A stretch of 41,301 nt of DNA from Bdellovibrio sp. (GCA_014376935.1 JACMQO010000109.1:1-41301), one strand, 5' to 3'. Counted from the stretch's first letter, positions 24,790-32,892 are shown. Translations and numbers: made by a program. The notes: generated by a model not told the origin, from the sequence alone.

Positions 24790-25473
24790 TTAATTACCAA
24801 TAACCCACTGATAGCCCACACCACGCACCGAACGAATTAATTTTTCATCCGTATCACCAATGGCACTTCGTAACCGAGCAACGGCATTGTCAATTGTTCG
24901 TGGACTTAAACTTTTATCTTCGCCCCAGACTTGATTAATGATCTCGTCGCGACTGACAACACGTGGGGCTTGTTCAACAAGTAACTTCAAAATCATCATA
25001 TCTTTGACCGGAGGGTATTCGATGTTGCCATTCTTTAAGTGCAACGAATAGCTTTGCAGATCAATTGAACAATGATCTAAATCGATTTTTTGCGAAACAA
25101 CATGGGCATTCAAAACATGCTTCACGCGAATCATAACTTCTTTTAAGTGAAACGGTTTTGGAATGTACTCTTCAGCACCTAACTCGTAACCCTTTAATCG
25201 TGACTCAGGGTCACTTTGGGCTGTTAAAAAAATAAAATGCGGCTTTACCGCGCCTTCTAACGAGTTAGCAATCGTATATCCGTCCCCATCGGGAAGTCCG
25301 ACATCTAAAATCAATAGATCATATTTCTTACTTTTAATAAGTTGCATCGCTTCGGCTTGGGTCGTCGCCCAGTCGACTTCGTACGCGGCCGGCAAAGGCT
25401 CGGATAAAAGTCTTTCTTTTAAAATTTTTCCTAAAGTTACATCATCTTCAACGACTAATATTTTTCCCGACAT
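24790..25473 (-). CDS. OmpR/PhoB-family response regulator in the heme operon
   Basis: This 227-residue protein has a receiver domain with the acidic pair E9-D10-D11, the phospho-acceptor D57 (LILDVGLPDGDG), T84 (FLTAQ) and K106 (IPKPF). A winged-helix DNA-binding domain of the PhoB/OmpR class follows, with YPPVKDMMILKLLVEQAPRVVSRDEIINQVWG and SPRTIDNAVARLRSAIGDTDEKLIRSVRGVGYQWV. It is 1 base from the sensor kinase gene, which is its evident partner, and sits between hemL and hemE. A PhoB-box-like direct repeat lies in the hemA-hemB intergenic region, suggesting self-regulation of the operon. That link is inference. Confidence 0.92.
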   Translation of the reverse strand: MSGKILVVEDDVTLGKILKERLLSEPLPAAYEVDWATTQAEAMQLIKSKKYDLLILDVGLPDGDGYTIANSLEGAVKPHFIFLTAQSDPESRLKGYELGAEEYIPKPFHLKEVMIRVKHVLNAHVVSQKIDLDHCSIDLQSYSLHLKNGNIEYPPVKDMMILKLLVEQAPRVVSRDEIINQVWGEDKSLSPRTIDNAVARLRSAIGDTDEKLIRSVRGVGYQWVIGN

Positions 25474-25474
25474 A

Positions 25475-26356
25475 TTAGTTCGCCTTGCTTTCGGGGGCTG
25501 CCGGCAAAATCACTTCAACTTTAAAACCAGTGTCTGCCTTTACAAAATGAATTTGTCCTTGCATTTTTTTTAATAGGTCACGGGTCAAGTAAAGTCCTAA
25601 GCCATTCCCCTGCTGATTCTTCGATTTAAAAAGCTGCGATCCTAATTGTGAATAATTGCCGGCAAAACCAACGCCATCATCTGTGATAGCTATTCGAAAT
25701 GTGTTCTTTTCAAGAACGGGTGTCACTTGAACCGATTTGGCCTGACCATGAAGCGAAGCATTTTGAAATAGATTTCTAAAAACACTTTTCAAGGCTTGTT
25801 CGTCGGCTAAAACGAACGCGTCTTTATTTAATTTGATCTCTAAAGCAGGCCATTCAACCCGCAAAAAAGCGATGACTTTATTTAATGAAATGGGTTGAAC
25901 ACGAATTAAGTTCGAATCGATACGGGCCATCCACAAAGAATTTTCTAATTGCAGATCAAGACGGTTCACTTCTTCCATAATTCTTTGAAGTTCTGGATCT
26001 TGATTTTTATCTGCCAAAACCTCGGTCGTTAAACGCAGCCGTGTTAAGGATGTTTTCAAGTCATGCGTAAAGTTAGAAAAGAAACTTCTTAACCGGCGGT
26101 TACGACTGACTTCGCGGTTCATTAAGACAAGCAAAAAAGAGCCTCCAAAAAAAACGGCGGCCACTAAAACTGATCCTTCCCAAATCAGCATTCGGTGTAA
26201 GCGATCAAATTTTTCTGGCGTTAACACATCAACAAGTAAAGTTAATTGTCGTAACGAAAAAACCCACCACCAGGAAACCAAAGCAAACGTAAATAAAAAA
26301 CAAATAAGTGACACCGCAAATTTTAATCGTCCCGATTTTAAAATGGCGTCGCTCAT
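25475..26356 (-). CDS. Sensor histidine kinase in the heme operon (compact, no periplasmic sensor domain)
   Basis: This 293-residue inner-membrane kinase has two membrane helices (about residues 13-35 and 57-79) joined by a loop of only about 20 residues. There is no HAMP domain and no cytoplasmic PAS or GAF domain. The dimerisation box FTHDLKTSLTRLRL carries phospho-acceptor H98. ATP-binding boxes are N (FRNLFQNASLHG), G1 (ITDDGVGFAG) and G2 (NQQGNGLGLYLT). Such architecture is typical of intramembrane-sensing kinases, which read a signal inside the membrane or through a membrane partner. It is 3 bases from hemL and 1 base from the regulator gene. The signal is unknown; a porphyrin or heme-related membrane signal is a natural guess. 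Confidence 0.9.
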   Translation of the reverse strand: MSDAILKSGRLKFAVSLICFLFTFALVSWWWVFSLRQLTLLVDVLTPEKFDRLHRMLIWEGSVLVAAVFFGGSFLLVLMNREVSRNRRLRSFFSNFTHDLKTSLTRLRLTTEVLADKNQDPELQRIMEEVNRLDLQLENSLWMARIDSNLIRVQPISLNKVIAFLRVEWPALEIKLNKDAFVLADEQALKSVFRNLFQNASLHGQAKSVQVTPVLEKNTFRIAITDDGVGFAGNYSQLGSQLFKSKNQQGNGLGLYLTRDLLKKMQGQIHFVKADTGFKVEVILPAAPESKAN

Positions 26357-26359
26357 AAT

Positions 26360-27634
26360 TTATATACCTTTGACTGCCGCAGTTAATATGCGCACAGACT
26401 CGTCTAAAACTTGATCCGTATGTGCTAAAGATAAAAACCCAACTTCGTACGCATTCGGGGCTAAATACAAGCCGGCTTCTAAAGCCGCTAAGAATATTTT
26501 ATTAAACACTTCTTTTTGACCCGCAGGAATTTGTTCTAAGCGGCGAATGGGTTGGTCTGATTTTAAATGAAACCAGAATAGACTTCCTTGACGAAGAAAT
26601 TGAATTCTTTTTTCGGCCAAAATGGGGCTTAAGGCTTTTTCAAAGCGCGCACCCTTTTCTTCTAATAATTTCCAACCATTTTGCTTTTCCATTTTTTGTA
26701 AGGTGCATAGGCCAGCCCGCATTCCGACAGGATTCGCACTTAGGGTACCGGCTTGATAAACCGGCCCCAACGGAGCGACTAAATCCATTAATTCTTTTTT
26801 ACCACCGTAACAACCGACCGGAAATCCACCACCGATCACCTTACCGTAGGTCACTAAGTCGGGCGTGATTCCTAAAACTTCAGCCATACCACCTAAAGCC
26901 ATACGAAAGCCTGAGATCACTTCGTCAAAAATTAAAAGGACGTTATTTTTTTTCGCAAGCTGAGCCACTTTTTCTAAAAATTCTTTGCGCTGAATTAATA
27001 GACCGTAATTGGCTGGAAGCGGCTCGATAATCACGGCCGCTAATTCTGACGCGTGCTTCTGAAACATTTCTTCTAATAATTTATCATCATCTAACGGACA
27101 AACAATCGTCGTCTCGGCAACTGGTTTGGCGATACCTGCACTTGTTGAAGCGGCGACACCAGCTAAGCCGCTACCTGCCTTTACTAAAAGTGAATCGACG
27201 TGCCCGTGGTAACACCCTTCAAATTTTAAAATCTTATCTTTACCGGTTGCGGCACGCGCAACACGAAGTGCGCTCATGACGGCTTCAGTACCTGAAGATA
27301 CGAAACGCAATTTCTCAACCCAAGGAATACGGGACGTGATCCATTCGGCCAGTTCTAAACTGTAAGGTTCACACGCACCAAAGCTCCATGCCGTGCTGAT
27401 CATCTCGTGCACTTCGGCTTCAATTTCGGGATCGCGGTGGCCTAATACTAACGGACCGAAACTTTGACAAAAATCAATGTACTCTTTGCCTTCAACACTC
27501 CAAAGTTTAGCACCGTGGGCTTTTTTGAAAAAAACGGGCTCGCGCCCCATACCAGCAAAACTACGCACCGGAGAATGCACTCCGCCCGGAGAAACTTTTT
27601 TGGCGCGTTCGAATAAATCTTTTGATGAAATCAT
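26360..27634 (-). CDS. hemL: Glutamate-1-semialdehyde 2,1-aminomutase
   Basis: This 424-residue PLP enzyme converts glutamate-1-semialdehyde to 5-aminolevulinate. Seen are [18 protein letters not shown] at the N-terminus, [35 protein letters not shown], the PLP Asp in [13 protein letters not shown], and the Schiff-base lysine in [25 protein letters not shown]. Length matches the family. GGGAGAG lies about 9 bases before ATG. The 45-base gap from hemC could hold a secondary promoter, but no clear one is seen. HemL with HemA defines the C5 (tRNA-Glu) route to ALA. Confidence 0.96.
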   Translation of the reverse strand: MISSKDLFERAKKVSPGGVHSPVRSFAGMGREPVFFKKAHGAKLWSVEGKEYIDFCQSFGPLVLGHRDPEIEAEVHEMISTAWSFGACEPYSLELAEWITSRIPWVEKLRFVSSGTEAVMSALRVARAATGKDKILKFEGCYHGHVDSLLVKAGSGLAGVAASTSAGIAKPVAETTIVCPLDDDKLLEEMFQKHASELAAVIIEPLPANYGLLIQRKEFLEKVAQLAKKNNVLLIFDEVISGFRMALGGMAEVLGITPDLVTYGKVIGGGFPVGCYGGKKELMDLVAPLGPVYQAGTLSANPVGMRAGLCTLQKMEKQNGWKLLEEKGARFEKALSPILAEKRIQFLRQGSLFWFHLKSDQPIRRLEQIPAGQKEVFNKIFLAALEAGLYLAPNAYEVGFLSLAHTDQVLDESVRILTAAVKGI

Positions 27635-27679
27635 TTTTGAATACTCTCCCGATCGTTCTCTGATTACTGAAAATTAATA

Positions 27680-29110
27680 TTAAAATAGCTCGATGTAAAC
27701 ATTTTCGCTTGAACCTAACTTATTACATATTGAATGATAAGTTCGTCCCGGACCGCAAATATGGGCGGCCATCTTTATTTCTGGAAATCGTTTTAACGCG
27801 ACATCAAACTCTTGGGGGCTGGTCCACACAAAAGCGCCGGGCGATTGAACATCTTTTGAGAGCAGTTCGAATTCTAGCTGATACGTGGCAAATGTTTTCT
27901 TACCCGCGTCAGTCGTCGAATCTAAATGGCTTAAACGTCCCCATGTTAAAGGCGCACTAAAAAAAGGCTGAATGCGTTCGTCTTCTTGTTCGCCCAAAGA
28001 TTCGCTAGAACCATTGACCCAAATACCTTGGGCTGAAAGTTTCTTCCATGTTTCAAGGCCCGCACTCCAAACCGTTCCTGAAAATTTTAAGTCAGCGGGC
28101 CATGCATCGGCTTTCGCTACATATAAGGCGTCTACGCCAGAAACATCTGGAGTCGGCAATGATTTTCGAATAGCTTTAAATTCTAATCTTTGTTTGATCA
28201 ATGAATCTGGAACTTTTTTATTCGGAATCATTTTTTTGCTCGACACCGAACCACCGGCCGGAGTTAAACCTTGCACGATTTCAATTTGACCATAAGGTCT
28301 AGTTAAACAACTCATGCCTAAAGCTAAGTGGCAACCACCGCCATACGATTTTAAAATCTGCCGCTCTTTTTCAGCCGCCACGAATGAATCCGCGCAATTA
28401 ATTTTTTGAACTAAATCAAAAATATCTTTGCGGGTATTCTTAATTTCGACCGCAAGGGCCCCTTGTGCCGCCGCATTCGGATTCAGGGTTAAGGGTAAAA
28501 CCATCCAATCGCAATTTTGTATCGACTCTTGCAGAAAAGATTTGGTTTCGGCAAAACGATCGCCATCTAGCAACCGATCTAATGCCGCCTTAGCTAAGAT
28601 AAGGCCATCGGTATTTGAATCGGCTAACCATTTTCGAATTCGTGTTGGAATATTGCCGCGAATATTTTCGAATTTTAATTCATCTTTTGACCACGGTAGC
28701 GACCAGTCAAAAAAGTTTTTCAAATTATGCATACGTCGCGGTGAAGACGTAAAAATTTGAACGTTTTTTTTACCACGCGATGATTTTTTAAAAAGTAATA
28801 GGTCGCGCTGATCCGCCCGCTTTAAAGTCGCCGCGATCATCGTTTCAGGCGTCATCTCGGTTGGAAGGTCCTTCCAAGAGTGCACAATCATGTCGGTTTT
28901 TTCATTCACCAAATCGTCATAGAAGTCTTTTGTGAAAACGCCTTTTTCGGGCATTTTCCATAACGGATCTTGTTGATTGATGTCACCTAAAGATTCTCTG
29001 AATAAATATTCAACTTCTAAACCGGGCTGTGCCTTTTGCAACGATTCACCGACTTGGTACGCTTGCCAGCGCGCCAATTCACTTTGCCTAGAAGAGATCT
29101 TGATTTTCAC
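27680..29110 (-). CDS. hemC: Porphobilinogen deaminase with a C-terminal extension, possible HemC-HemD fusion
   Basis: The protein has 476 residues. The first 290 are HemC, which polymerises four porphobilinogens into hydroxymethylbilane: SSRQSELARWQAYQV, KGVFTKDFYDDLVNEKTDMIVHSWKDLPTE (catalytic Asp in KD), TSSPRRMHNL, NIRGNIPTRIRKW, AAAQGALAVE and the dipyrromethane-cofactor Cys in SYGGGCHLALG. HemC normally ends near residue 310. Here about 170-180 further residues follow, including FVWTSPQEFDVALKRFPEIKMAAHICGPGRTYHSICNKLG, which resembles the HemD pattern (TSP-x-x-v ... IG-x-T). No separate hemD is in the window, so a reduced or divergent HemD domain is my inference. hemA overlaps by 4 bases upstream. 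Confidence 0.9.
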   Translation of the reverse strand: MKIKISSRQSELARWQAYQVGESLQKAQPGLEVEYLFRESLGDINQQDPLWKMPEKGVFTKDFYDDLVNEKTDMIVHSWKDLPTEMTPETMIAATLKRADQRDLLLFKKSSRGKKNVQIFTSSPRRMHNLKNFFDWSLPWSKDELKFENIRGNIPTRIRKWLADSNTDGLILAKAALDRLLDGDRFAETKSFLQESIQNCDWMVLPLTLNPNAAAQGALAVEIKNTRKDIFDLVQKINCADSFVAAEKERQILKSYGGGCHLALGMSCLTRPYGQIEIVQGLTPAGGSVSSKKMIPNKKVPDSLIKQRLEFKAIRKSLPTPDVSGVDALYVAKADAWPADLKFSGTVWSAGLETWKKLSAQGIWVNGSSESLGEQEDERIQPFFSAPLTWGRLSHLDSTTDAGKKTFATYQLEFELLSKDVQSPGAFVWTSPQEFDVALKRFPEIKMAAHICGPGRTYHSICNKLGSSENVYIELF

Positions 29111-30006
29111 AGGTCATCCCATCCAAACGGACGAACATGCGCCCGCTTTTCAGCTTGAGCCTTCCAATCGGCGATCGAGCTATTCGCTTTCTTAATATTC
29201 GACTGAATACTTTCTTGCTGGTTTGCCACGTCAGTCGTGAAATCATCTAAGTGACTGTAAGAGGCTAAATTATTTTTATGCACATACGTTACCGAGTCTT
29301 TGCGGAAATCATAAACTGAAACCGGAGATTCTTTCTGTCTGACTTTAATAAAGATATTTAACTCGTCATGCGATAGCGGCGCCGCCACAACTAAATGTTT
29401 TGCCACAGGGGCATCCGCATTCAAATCTAAAATAGCAGAAGCCGCTGAACCGTATATTGTTTCTTTCACTTTACCAGCGTCCCGACACCAAATGCGGTAC
29501 GCCCATTTTTTTTCAATCCACGGAATCATTTCTTCAACCAATTGACCGGCACCGATAAAATCAATCACGGCACTTGAATCTTTTGTTTCGGTGATCTTTT
29601 TACGAAGAAGTGAACCGTAACTTTGCGATCCTAACCCGTACAAGTTTTCTTCGCGCGTTTTTTTAACGACCGCAAAAATTTGCTGAATTTGTTTATCAAA
29701 CTTATTTTTAAAATCAGAATCTTTTAACGACTGCCACCAATTTTTAAATTGGCCGAAAACTTCAGTCTCGCCAACAAGCGGACTTTTTAAACCGCACAGA
29801 ACTTGAATTAAAAATTCTTCAGCATCTAAGCCAAAATAAATTTCTTCCGTGTTTGTTAAATCAAAATCTAAAACGCGTTGCTCTTCAGAAAAGAAAATTT
29901 GCCTGCGACAAGTCTCCCACATTAAAAATGCGGGTTCTTTCAAAATATCTTTTCCAACACCTGAAGATGATTGAAAAGAATGGTGAATAATTATAAGATC
30001 AGACAT
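29107..30006 (-). CDS. hemA: Glutamyl-tRNA reductase, short divergent form
   Basis: It reduces glutamyl-tRNA-Glu to glutamate-1-semialdehyde, the first committed step. The protein has about 299 residues against the usual 410-430. Recognisable are WETCRRQIFF (for STCNRTExY, catalytic Cys kept), LIQVLCGLKSPLVGETEVFGQFK (for GLDSxVxGExQIxGQVK), FAVVKKTREENLYGLGSQSYGSLLRKKI and the NADPH-binding DFIGAGQLVEEMIPW. The chain ends in the connecting helix (QESIQSNIKKANSSIADWKAQ), with no C-terminal dimerisation domain. The usual WH preceding the GLDS block is FG here. Start at ATG 30006 (MSDLIII) or 30012; neither has a Shine-Dalgarno. Context as first gene of the heme operon makes the call strong despite divergence. 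Confidence 0.87.
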   Translation of the reverse strand: MSDLIIIHHSFQSSSGVGKDILKEPAFLMWETCRRQIFFSEEQRVLDFDLTNTEEIYFGLDAEEFLIQVLCGLKSPLVGETEVFGQFKNWWQSLKDSDFKNKFDKQIQQIFAVVKKTREENLYGLGSQSYGSLLRKKITETKDSSAVIDFIGAGQLVEEMIPWIEKKWAYRIWCRDAGKVKETIYGSAASAILDLNADAPVAKHLVVAAPLSHDELNIFIKVRQKESPVSVYDFRKDSVTYVHKNNLASYSHLDDFTTDVANQQESIQSNIKKANSSIADWKAQAEKRAHVRPFGWDDL

Positions 30007-30037
30007 ACACATAAGTTATCATGTAGTTTTCATTAAA

Positions 30038-30060
30038 GTGTCACAGGTTTGTCATGACAC
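30038..30060. promoter_or_regulatory. Pho-box-like direct repeat and palindrome in the hemA/hemB divergent promoter region
   Basis: GTGTCAC (30038-30044), AGGT, TTGTCAT (30049-30055) give two TGTCA cores exactly 11 bases apart, the geometry bound by PhoB/OmpR-class regulators. TGTCATGACA (30050-30059) is also a perfect palindrome, and GTGTCA...TGACAC brackets the element. On the minus strand GTGACA at 30044-30039 could be a hemA -35 element, 18 bases before GATAAC, so a bound regulator would overlap it. GATATA/TATAAA at 30061-30068 could serve as the hemB -10. Confidence 0.5.
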
Positions 30061-30073
30061 GATATAAAAAATT

Positions 30074-30085
30074 GAACTCAAGTTC
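30074..30085. repeat. Short inverted repeat in the hemB leader
   Basis: GAACT-CA-AGTTC lies between the candidate hemB -10 and its ribosome-binding site. It could be a second operator or a small leader hairpin. Confidence 0.35.
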
Positions 30086-30100
30086 TAAAAATGAGGCATA

Positions 30101-31081
30101 ATGTCACAAATTCAGCGCCCACGTCGAAACAGAAAGAACCAAGCCATCCGAGACCTAGTTTCTGAGACCCAAATTCTGACACAAAATCTAATTTACCCGG
30201 TCTTTGTTTGCGAAGGCAACAACACCGAAACCCCGATCAAAGCCATGCCCGGCCAGTCGCGCTGGACCCCCGATTTACTTTCAAAAAAAATCACTGAATG
30301 GAAAAACTTAGGCCTTAATCATTACGCCTTATTTCCACAGATCGAAGAAAGCAAAAAAGATTCACGCGGCACCGAAGCTTTGAACGATAACGGGCTTCTA
30401 CCCGACACGATTAAACGTTTAAAAGACGATCACCCTGAAATAAATATTATTGCCGATGTCGCACTTGATCCATTTTCTTCAGATGGTCACGACGGTGTGG
30501 TTGAAAATGGAAAAATTTTGAATGACGTATCGGTTGAAATTTTATCGCAAATGGCATTAAAGCAAGCGCAGTGGGGAGCCGACTGGGTCGCTCCATCTGA
30601 TATGATGGATGGCCGCATTGGTTCGATTCGAAAATTATTAGATCAACATAATTTCACAGATGTAAATATTTTGGCATACTCGGCTAAATACGCATCTTGC
30701 TTTTATGGACCATTCCGCGATGCCTTGCAGTCAGCACCAAAATTTGGCGATAAAAAAACTTACCAAATGGATCCGCGCAACACGCACGAAGCCTTACGCG
30801 AAACTCTTTTAGATATTGAAGAAGGCGCCGACATGGTCATGGTTAAACCAGGTCTTCCGTACTTAGATGTGATCGCCCGAATTAAAGATATCTCGTCAGT
30901 TCCGGTTGCGGCTTACAACGTCAGCGGCGAATACGCGATGATCAAAGCCGCCGTCGCCATGGGAGTTTTAGACGAAGACAAAGCGATCTATGAAACCATG
31001 ATCGCTTTCCGCAGAGCCGGAGCCAGCGCGATTTTGACGTACTTTGCTCCGCAAATGGCGAAACTACTTCGCCTCAACTAA
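30101..31081 (+). CDS. hemB: Delta-aminolevulinic acid dehydratase (porphobilinogen synthase), Asp-rich metal site
   Basis: This 326-residue enzyme condenses two ALA to porphobilinogen. RPRRNRKNQAIRDLVSE and LIYPVFVCEG start the chain. Schiff-base lysines lie in LAYSAKYASCFYGPFRDA and MVMVKPGLPYLDVI. The metal-site segment is DVALDPFSSDGHDGVV, in which the three zinc-binding cysteines of the animal/yeast/E. coli type are replaced by Ala/Asp as in plant-type Mg-dependent enzymes. GAGG lies about 4 bases before the ATG. It is divergent from hemA, so hemB and the main heme operon share a control region. Its 3' end overlaps the convergent LysR gene by 18 bases. Confidence 0.96.
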   Translation: MSQIQRPRRNRKNQAIRDLVSETQILTQNLIYPVFVCEGNNTETPIKAMPGQSRWTPDLLSKKITEWKNLGLNHYALFPQIEESKKDSRGTEALNDNGLLPDTIKRLKDDHPEINIIADVALDPFSSDGHDGVVENGKILNDVSVEILSQMALKQAQWGADWVAPSDMMDGRIGSIRKLLDQHNFTDVNILAYSAKYASCFYGPFRDALQSAPKFGDKKTYQMDPRNTHEALRETLLDIEEGADMVMVKPGLPYLDVIARIKDISSVPVAAYNVSGEYAMIKAAVAMGVLDEDKAIYETMIAFRRAGASAILTYFAPQMAKLLRLN

Positions 31082-31915
31082 TTTTTTATTCACCATTTCG
31101 ATTAAGGCCTGTCCGCGGGCCGATTTTCTAAATTCAGATTTGTAAATCAAACACATGCGGTCGTGAAATTCGGGCGCATTCTTGACGGGTTGAATGGTAT
31201 CGTCGGTCAATGCTTTGATCACGCGTTCAGGTAAGACGCCGCAGCCAACTCCGCTTATCATTAATTGCGCGATCACTTCTAAACTAGGTGATTCAACGAT
31301 GCGCTTAAAATGAAAATCTTTTTTTTGCATTTTTTTAATGATCTCTTGAGTTTGAAGCAGGCTGGGCTCGACGATCAGAACGTCCGAGTTCAGACAGTTT
31401 TTAGATTTCCATAAGGTTCCGCGGTCTTTAGAAATTTCCTTAATAATTAAATCAGGGTGCGCTACCGGATTTATCACAAAGGCCGCATCTAATTTCTGAC
31501 TGATCACATCTTCGGTCATGTGTCTTGAAAGCCCATGGGCAAAACTAAAATTAATTTCAGGAAACTTATGCAAAAATTCAGAAACAAAATACGGTAACGT
31601 GTACTGGGCTACGGCCGTATGACAACCGAAACGAATCAGCCCTGAAACCTTTTGCACTTCGTTTTGCGCCGACAGCAAAACTTCATCCCATTTTTGAATC
31701 AGCTCGACCGCGTGGTCAGCTAACCGACGACCCGCCTGAGTTAACGTCAGACCTTTTTTACTGCGAATAAACAACTGAGTTTTGGCTTCAAGCTCGATCC
31801 GCTTCAAACAATGGCTTAGGGTCGGTTGTGTAACGCCAAGGCGCTCGGCCGCTCGTGATACGTGTAAAGTTTTTGAAATCTCTAAAAAGTATTTTAGGTC
31901 TGTTTGACTAATCAT
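31064..31915 (-). CDS. LysR-family transcriptional regulator
   Basis: The protein has 283 residues. The N-terminal winged HTH is standard (DLKYFLEISKTLHVSRAAERLGVTQPTLSHCLKRIELEAKTQLFIRSKKGLTLTQAG). The C-terminal effector-binding domain has GLIRFGCHTAVAQYTLPYFVSEF, KLDAAFVINPV and the terminal region MISGVGCGVLPERVI. It is divergent from an EamA-type exporter gene across 120 bases, the usual arrangement for a LysR regulator and its target. A CTAATCAT repeat (31908 and 31924) spans its start codon and could be part of an autoregulatory site. The effector is unknown. Confidence 0.93.
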   Translation of the reverse strand: MISQTDLKYFLEISKTLHVSRAAERLGVTQPTLSHCLKRIELEAKTQLFIRSKKGLTLTQAGRRLADHAVELIQKWDEVLLSAQNEVQKVSGLIRFGCHTAVAQYTLPYFVSEFLHKFPEINFSFAHGLSRHMTEDVISQKLDAAFVINPVAHPDLIIKEISKDRGTLWKSKNCLNSDVLIVEPSLLQTQEIIKKMQKKDFHFKRIVESPSLEVIAQLMISGVGCGVLPERVIKALTDDTIQPVKNAPEFHDRMCLIYKSEFRKSARGQALIEMVNKKLVEAK

Positions 31916-32035
31916 GAATATAGCTAATCATAAAGCACGATCTAATTCACTATTGTTATACAAAGAAATGATTTAATTGTAGAATCAGAAATAAGTGGTT
32001 GCAGATTTTGAAAGTTGGACTTAATTAAATAGCCC

Positions 32036-32890
32036 ATGCTTTCTTTGTTTTATATTTTAATTTCAATGCTATCGATTCAGTTCGGAGCCTCATTAGCGAA
32101 ACAACTTTTTCCAATAGCAGGCCCATCAGGCACGACGATGTTGCGTGTCTGCTTAGCTGCGCTTATTCTTCTAATTATCTGGCGACCTTGGAGAATAAAA
32201 TTTACGTCAACACAGATAAAATTATTTACCGGATACGGTATCTGTTTAGGCGCAATGAATATTCTTTTCTATTTGGCGTTAGCACGAATTCCATTAGGAA
32301 TTGCGGTGGCTTTAGAATTTACGGGCCCCTTAGTTTTATCTTTGATCACTTCGAAAAAAGCAATCGATATATTCTGGGCGATTTTAGCCGGCGTAGGAAT
32401 TTATTTAGTTTTGCCCGTGAGCGAAACCAACGCAAACGCATTAGATTTAATAGGAATTCTTTTAGCACTGGCTGCCGGCGTCTTCTGGGCTTTATATATT
32501 ATCTTTGGACAGAACTCCGGAAAAAACACGCACAGCGGTCACGCAACCGCGATCGGAATGACTTTCGCAGCGTTTGTCACGATTCCATTCGGAGTTTATT
32601 TTAATTCGGCCGAAGTATTTCAAATCTCAATTTTACCATTGGGCTTAGCGATAGCTGTGCTTTCAAGCGCGCTACCGTACTCGCTAGAAATGATGGCGAT
32701 GAAAAATATTTCGACAACGACGTTCGGCGTATTGATGAGTCTTGAACCTGCGATTGCCGCACTGATGGGATTTTTATTTTTAAATGAAAACTTAACGGCG
32801 ATTCAAATCGCCGCCATTGCTTGTATCATCGTCGCATCAGTGGGCAGTGCGGCTAGCTTAAAAAACAGGTCAGCCCCCGTTCCAAATTAA
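32036..32890 (+). CDS. EamA/RhtA-family drug/metabolite exporter
   Basis: This 284-residue inner-membrane protein has ten predicted helices in two EamA halves. LSLFYILISMLSIQFGASLAKQLF, GPSGTTMLRVCLAALILLIIW, MNILFYLALARIPLGIAVALEFTGPL and the second half LLALAAGVFWALYIIFGQ ... LSSALPYSLEMMAMKNISTTTFGVLMSLEPAIAALMGFLFL are typical of RhtA-like threonine/homoserine exporters. The AxEFTGPLxxxL and SLEPAxAALxGxxxLxE blocks are close to that subgroup. It probably exports an amino acid or related metabolite under control of the divergent LysR regulator. No clear Shine-Dalgarno before ATG 32036. Substrate is inferred from subgroup only. Confidence 0.88.
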   Translation: MLSLFYILISMLSIQFGASLAKQLFPIAGPSGTTMLRVCLAALILLIIWRPWRIKFTSTQIKLFTGYGICLGAMNILFYLALARIPLGIAVALEFTGPLVLSLITSKKAIDIFWAILAGVGIYLVLPVSETNANALDLIGILLALAAGVFWALYIIFGQNSGKNTHSGHATAIGMTFAAFVTIPFGVYFNSAEVFQISILPLGLAIAVLSSALPYSLEMMAMKNISTTTFGVLMSLEPAIAALMGFLFLNENLTAIQIAAIACIIVASVGSAASLKNRSAPVPN

Positions 32891-32892
32891 AA

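Larger units (their letters stand above)
20224..30006 (-). other. Heme biosynthesis operon with embedded two-component system
   Basis: Nine genes run in the same direction: hemA, hemC-extended, hemL, sensor kinase, response regulator, hemE, hemN, hemY and hemH. Junctions are overlaps of 4 (hemA/hemC), 1 (hemE/hemN), 4 (hemN/hemY) and 4 (hemY/hemH) bases, with gaps of 45 (hemC-hemL), 3 (hemL-kinase), 1 (kinase-regulator) and 27 (regulator-hemE) bases. With divergent hemB the locus covers the whole C5 pathway from glutamyl-tRNA to heme, if the HemC extension supplies HemD activity. Confidence 0.85.

Noticed and set aside
31908-31931. CTAATCAT direct repeat across the LysR start as a regulator site
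   Set aside because: Only two 8-base AT-rich copies, one including the start codon; without the T-N11-A symmetry of LysR boxes this may be chance.
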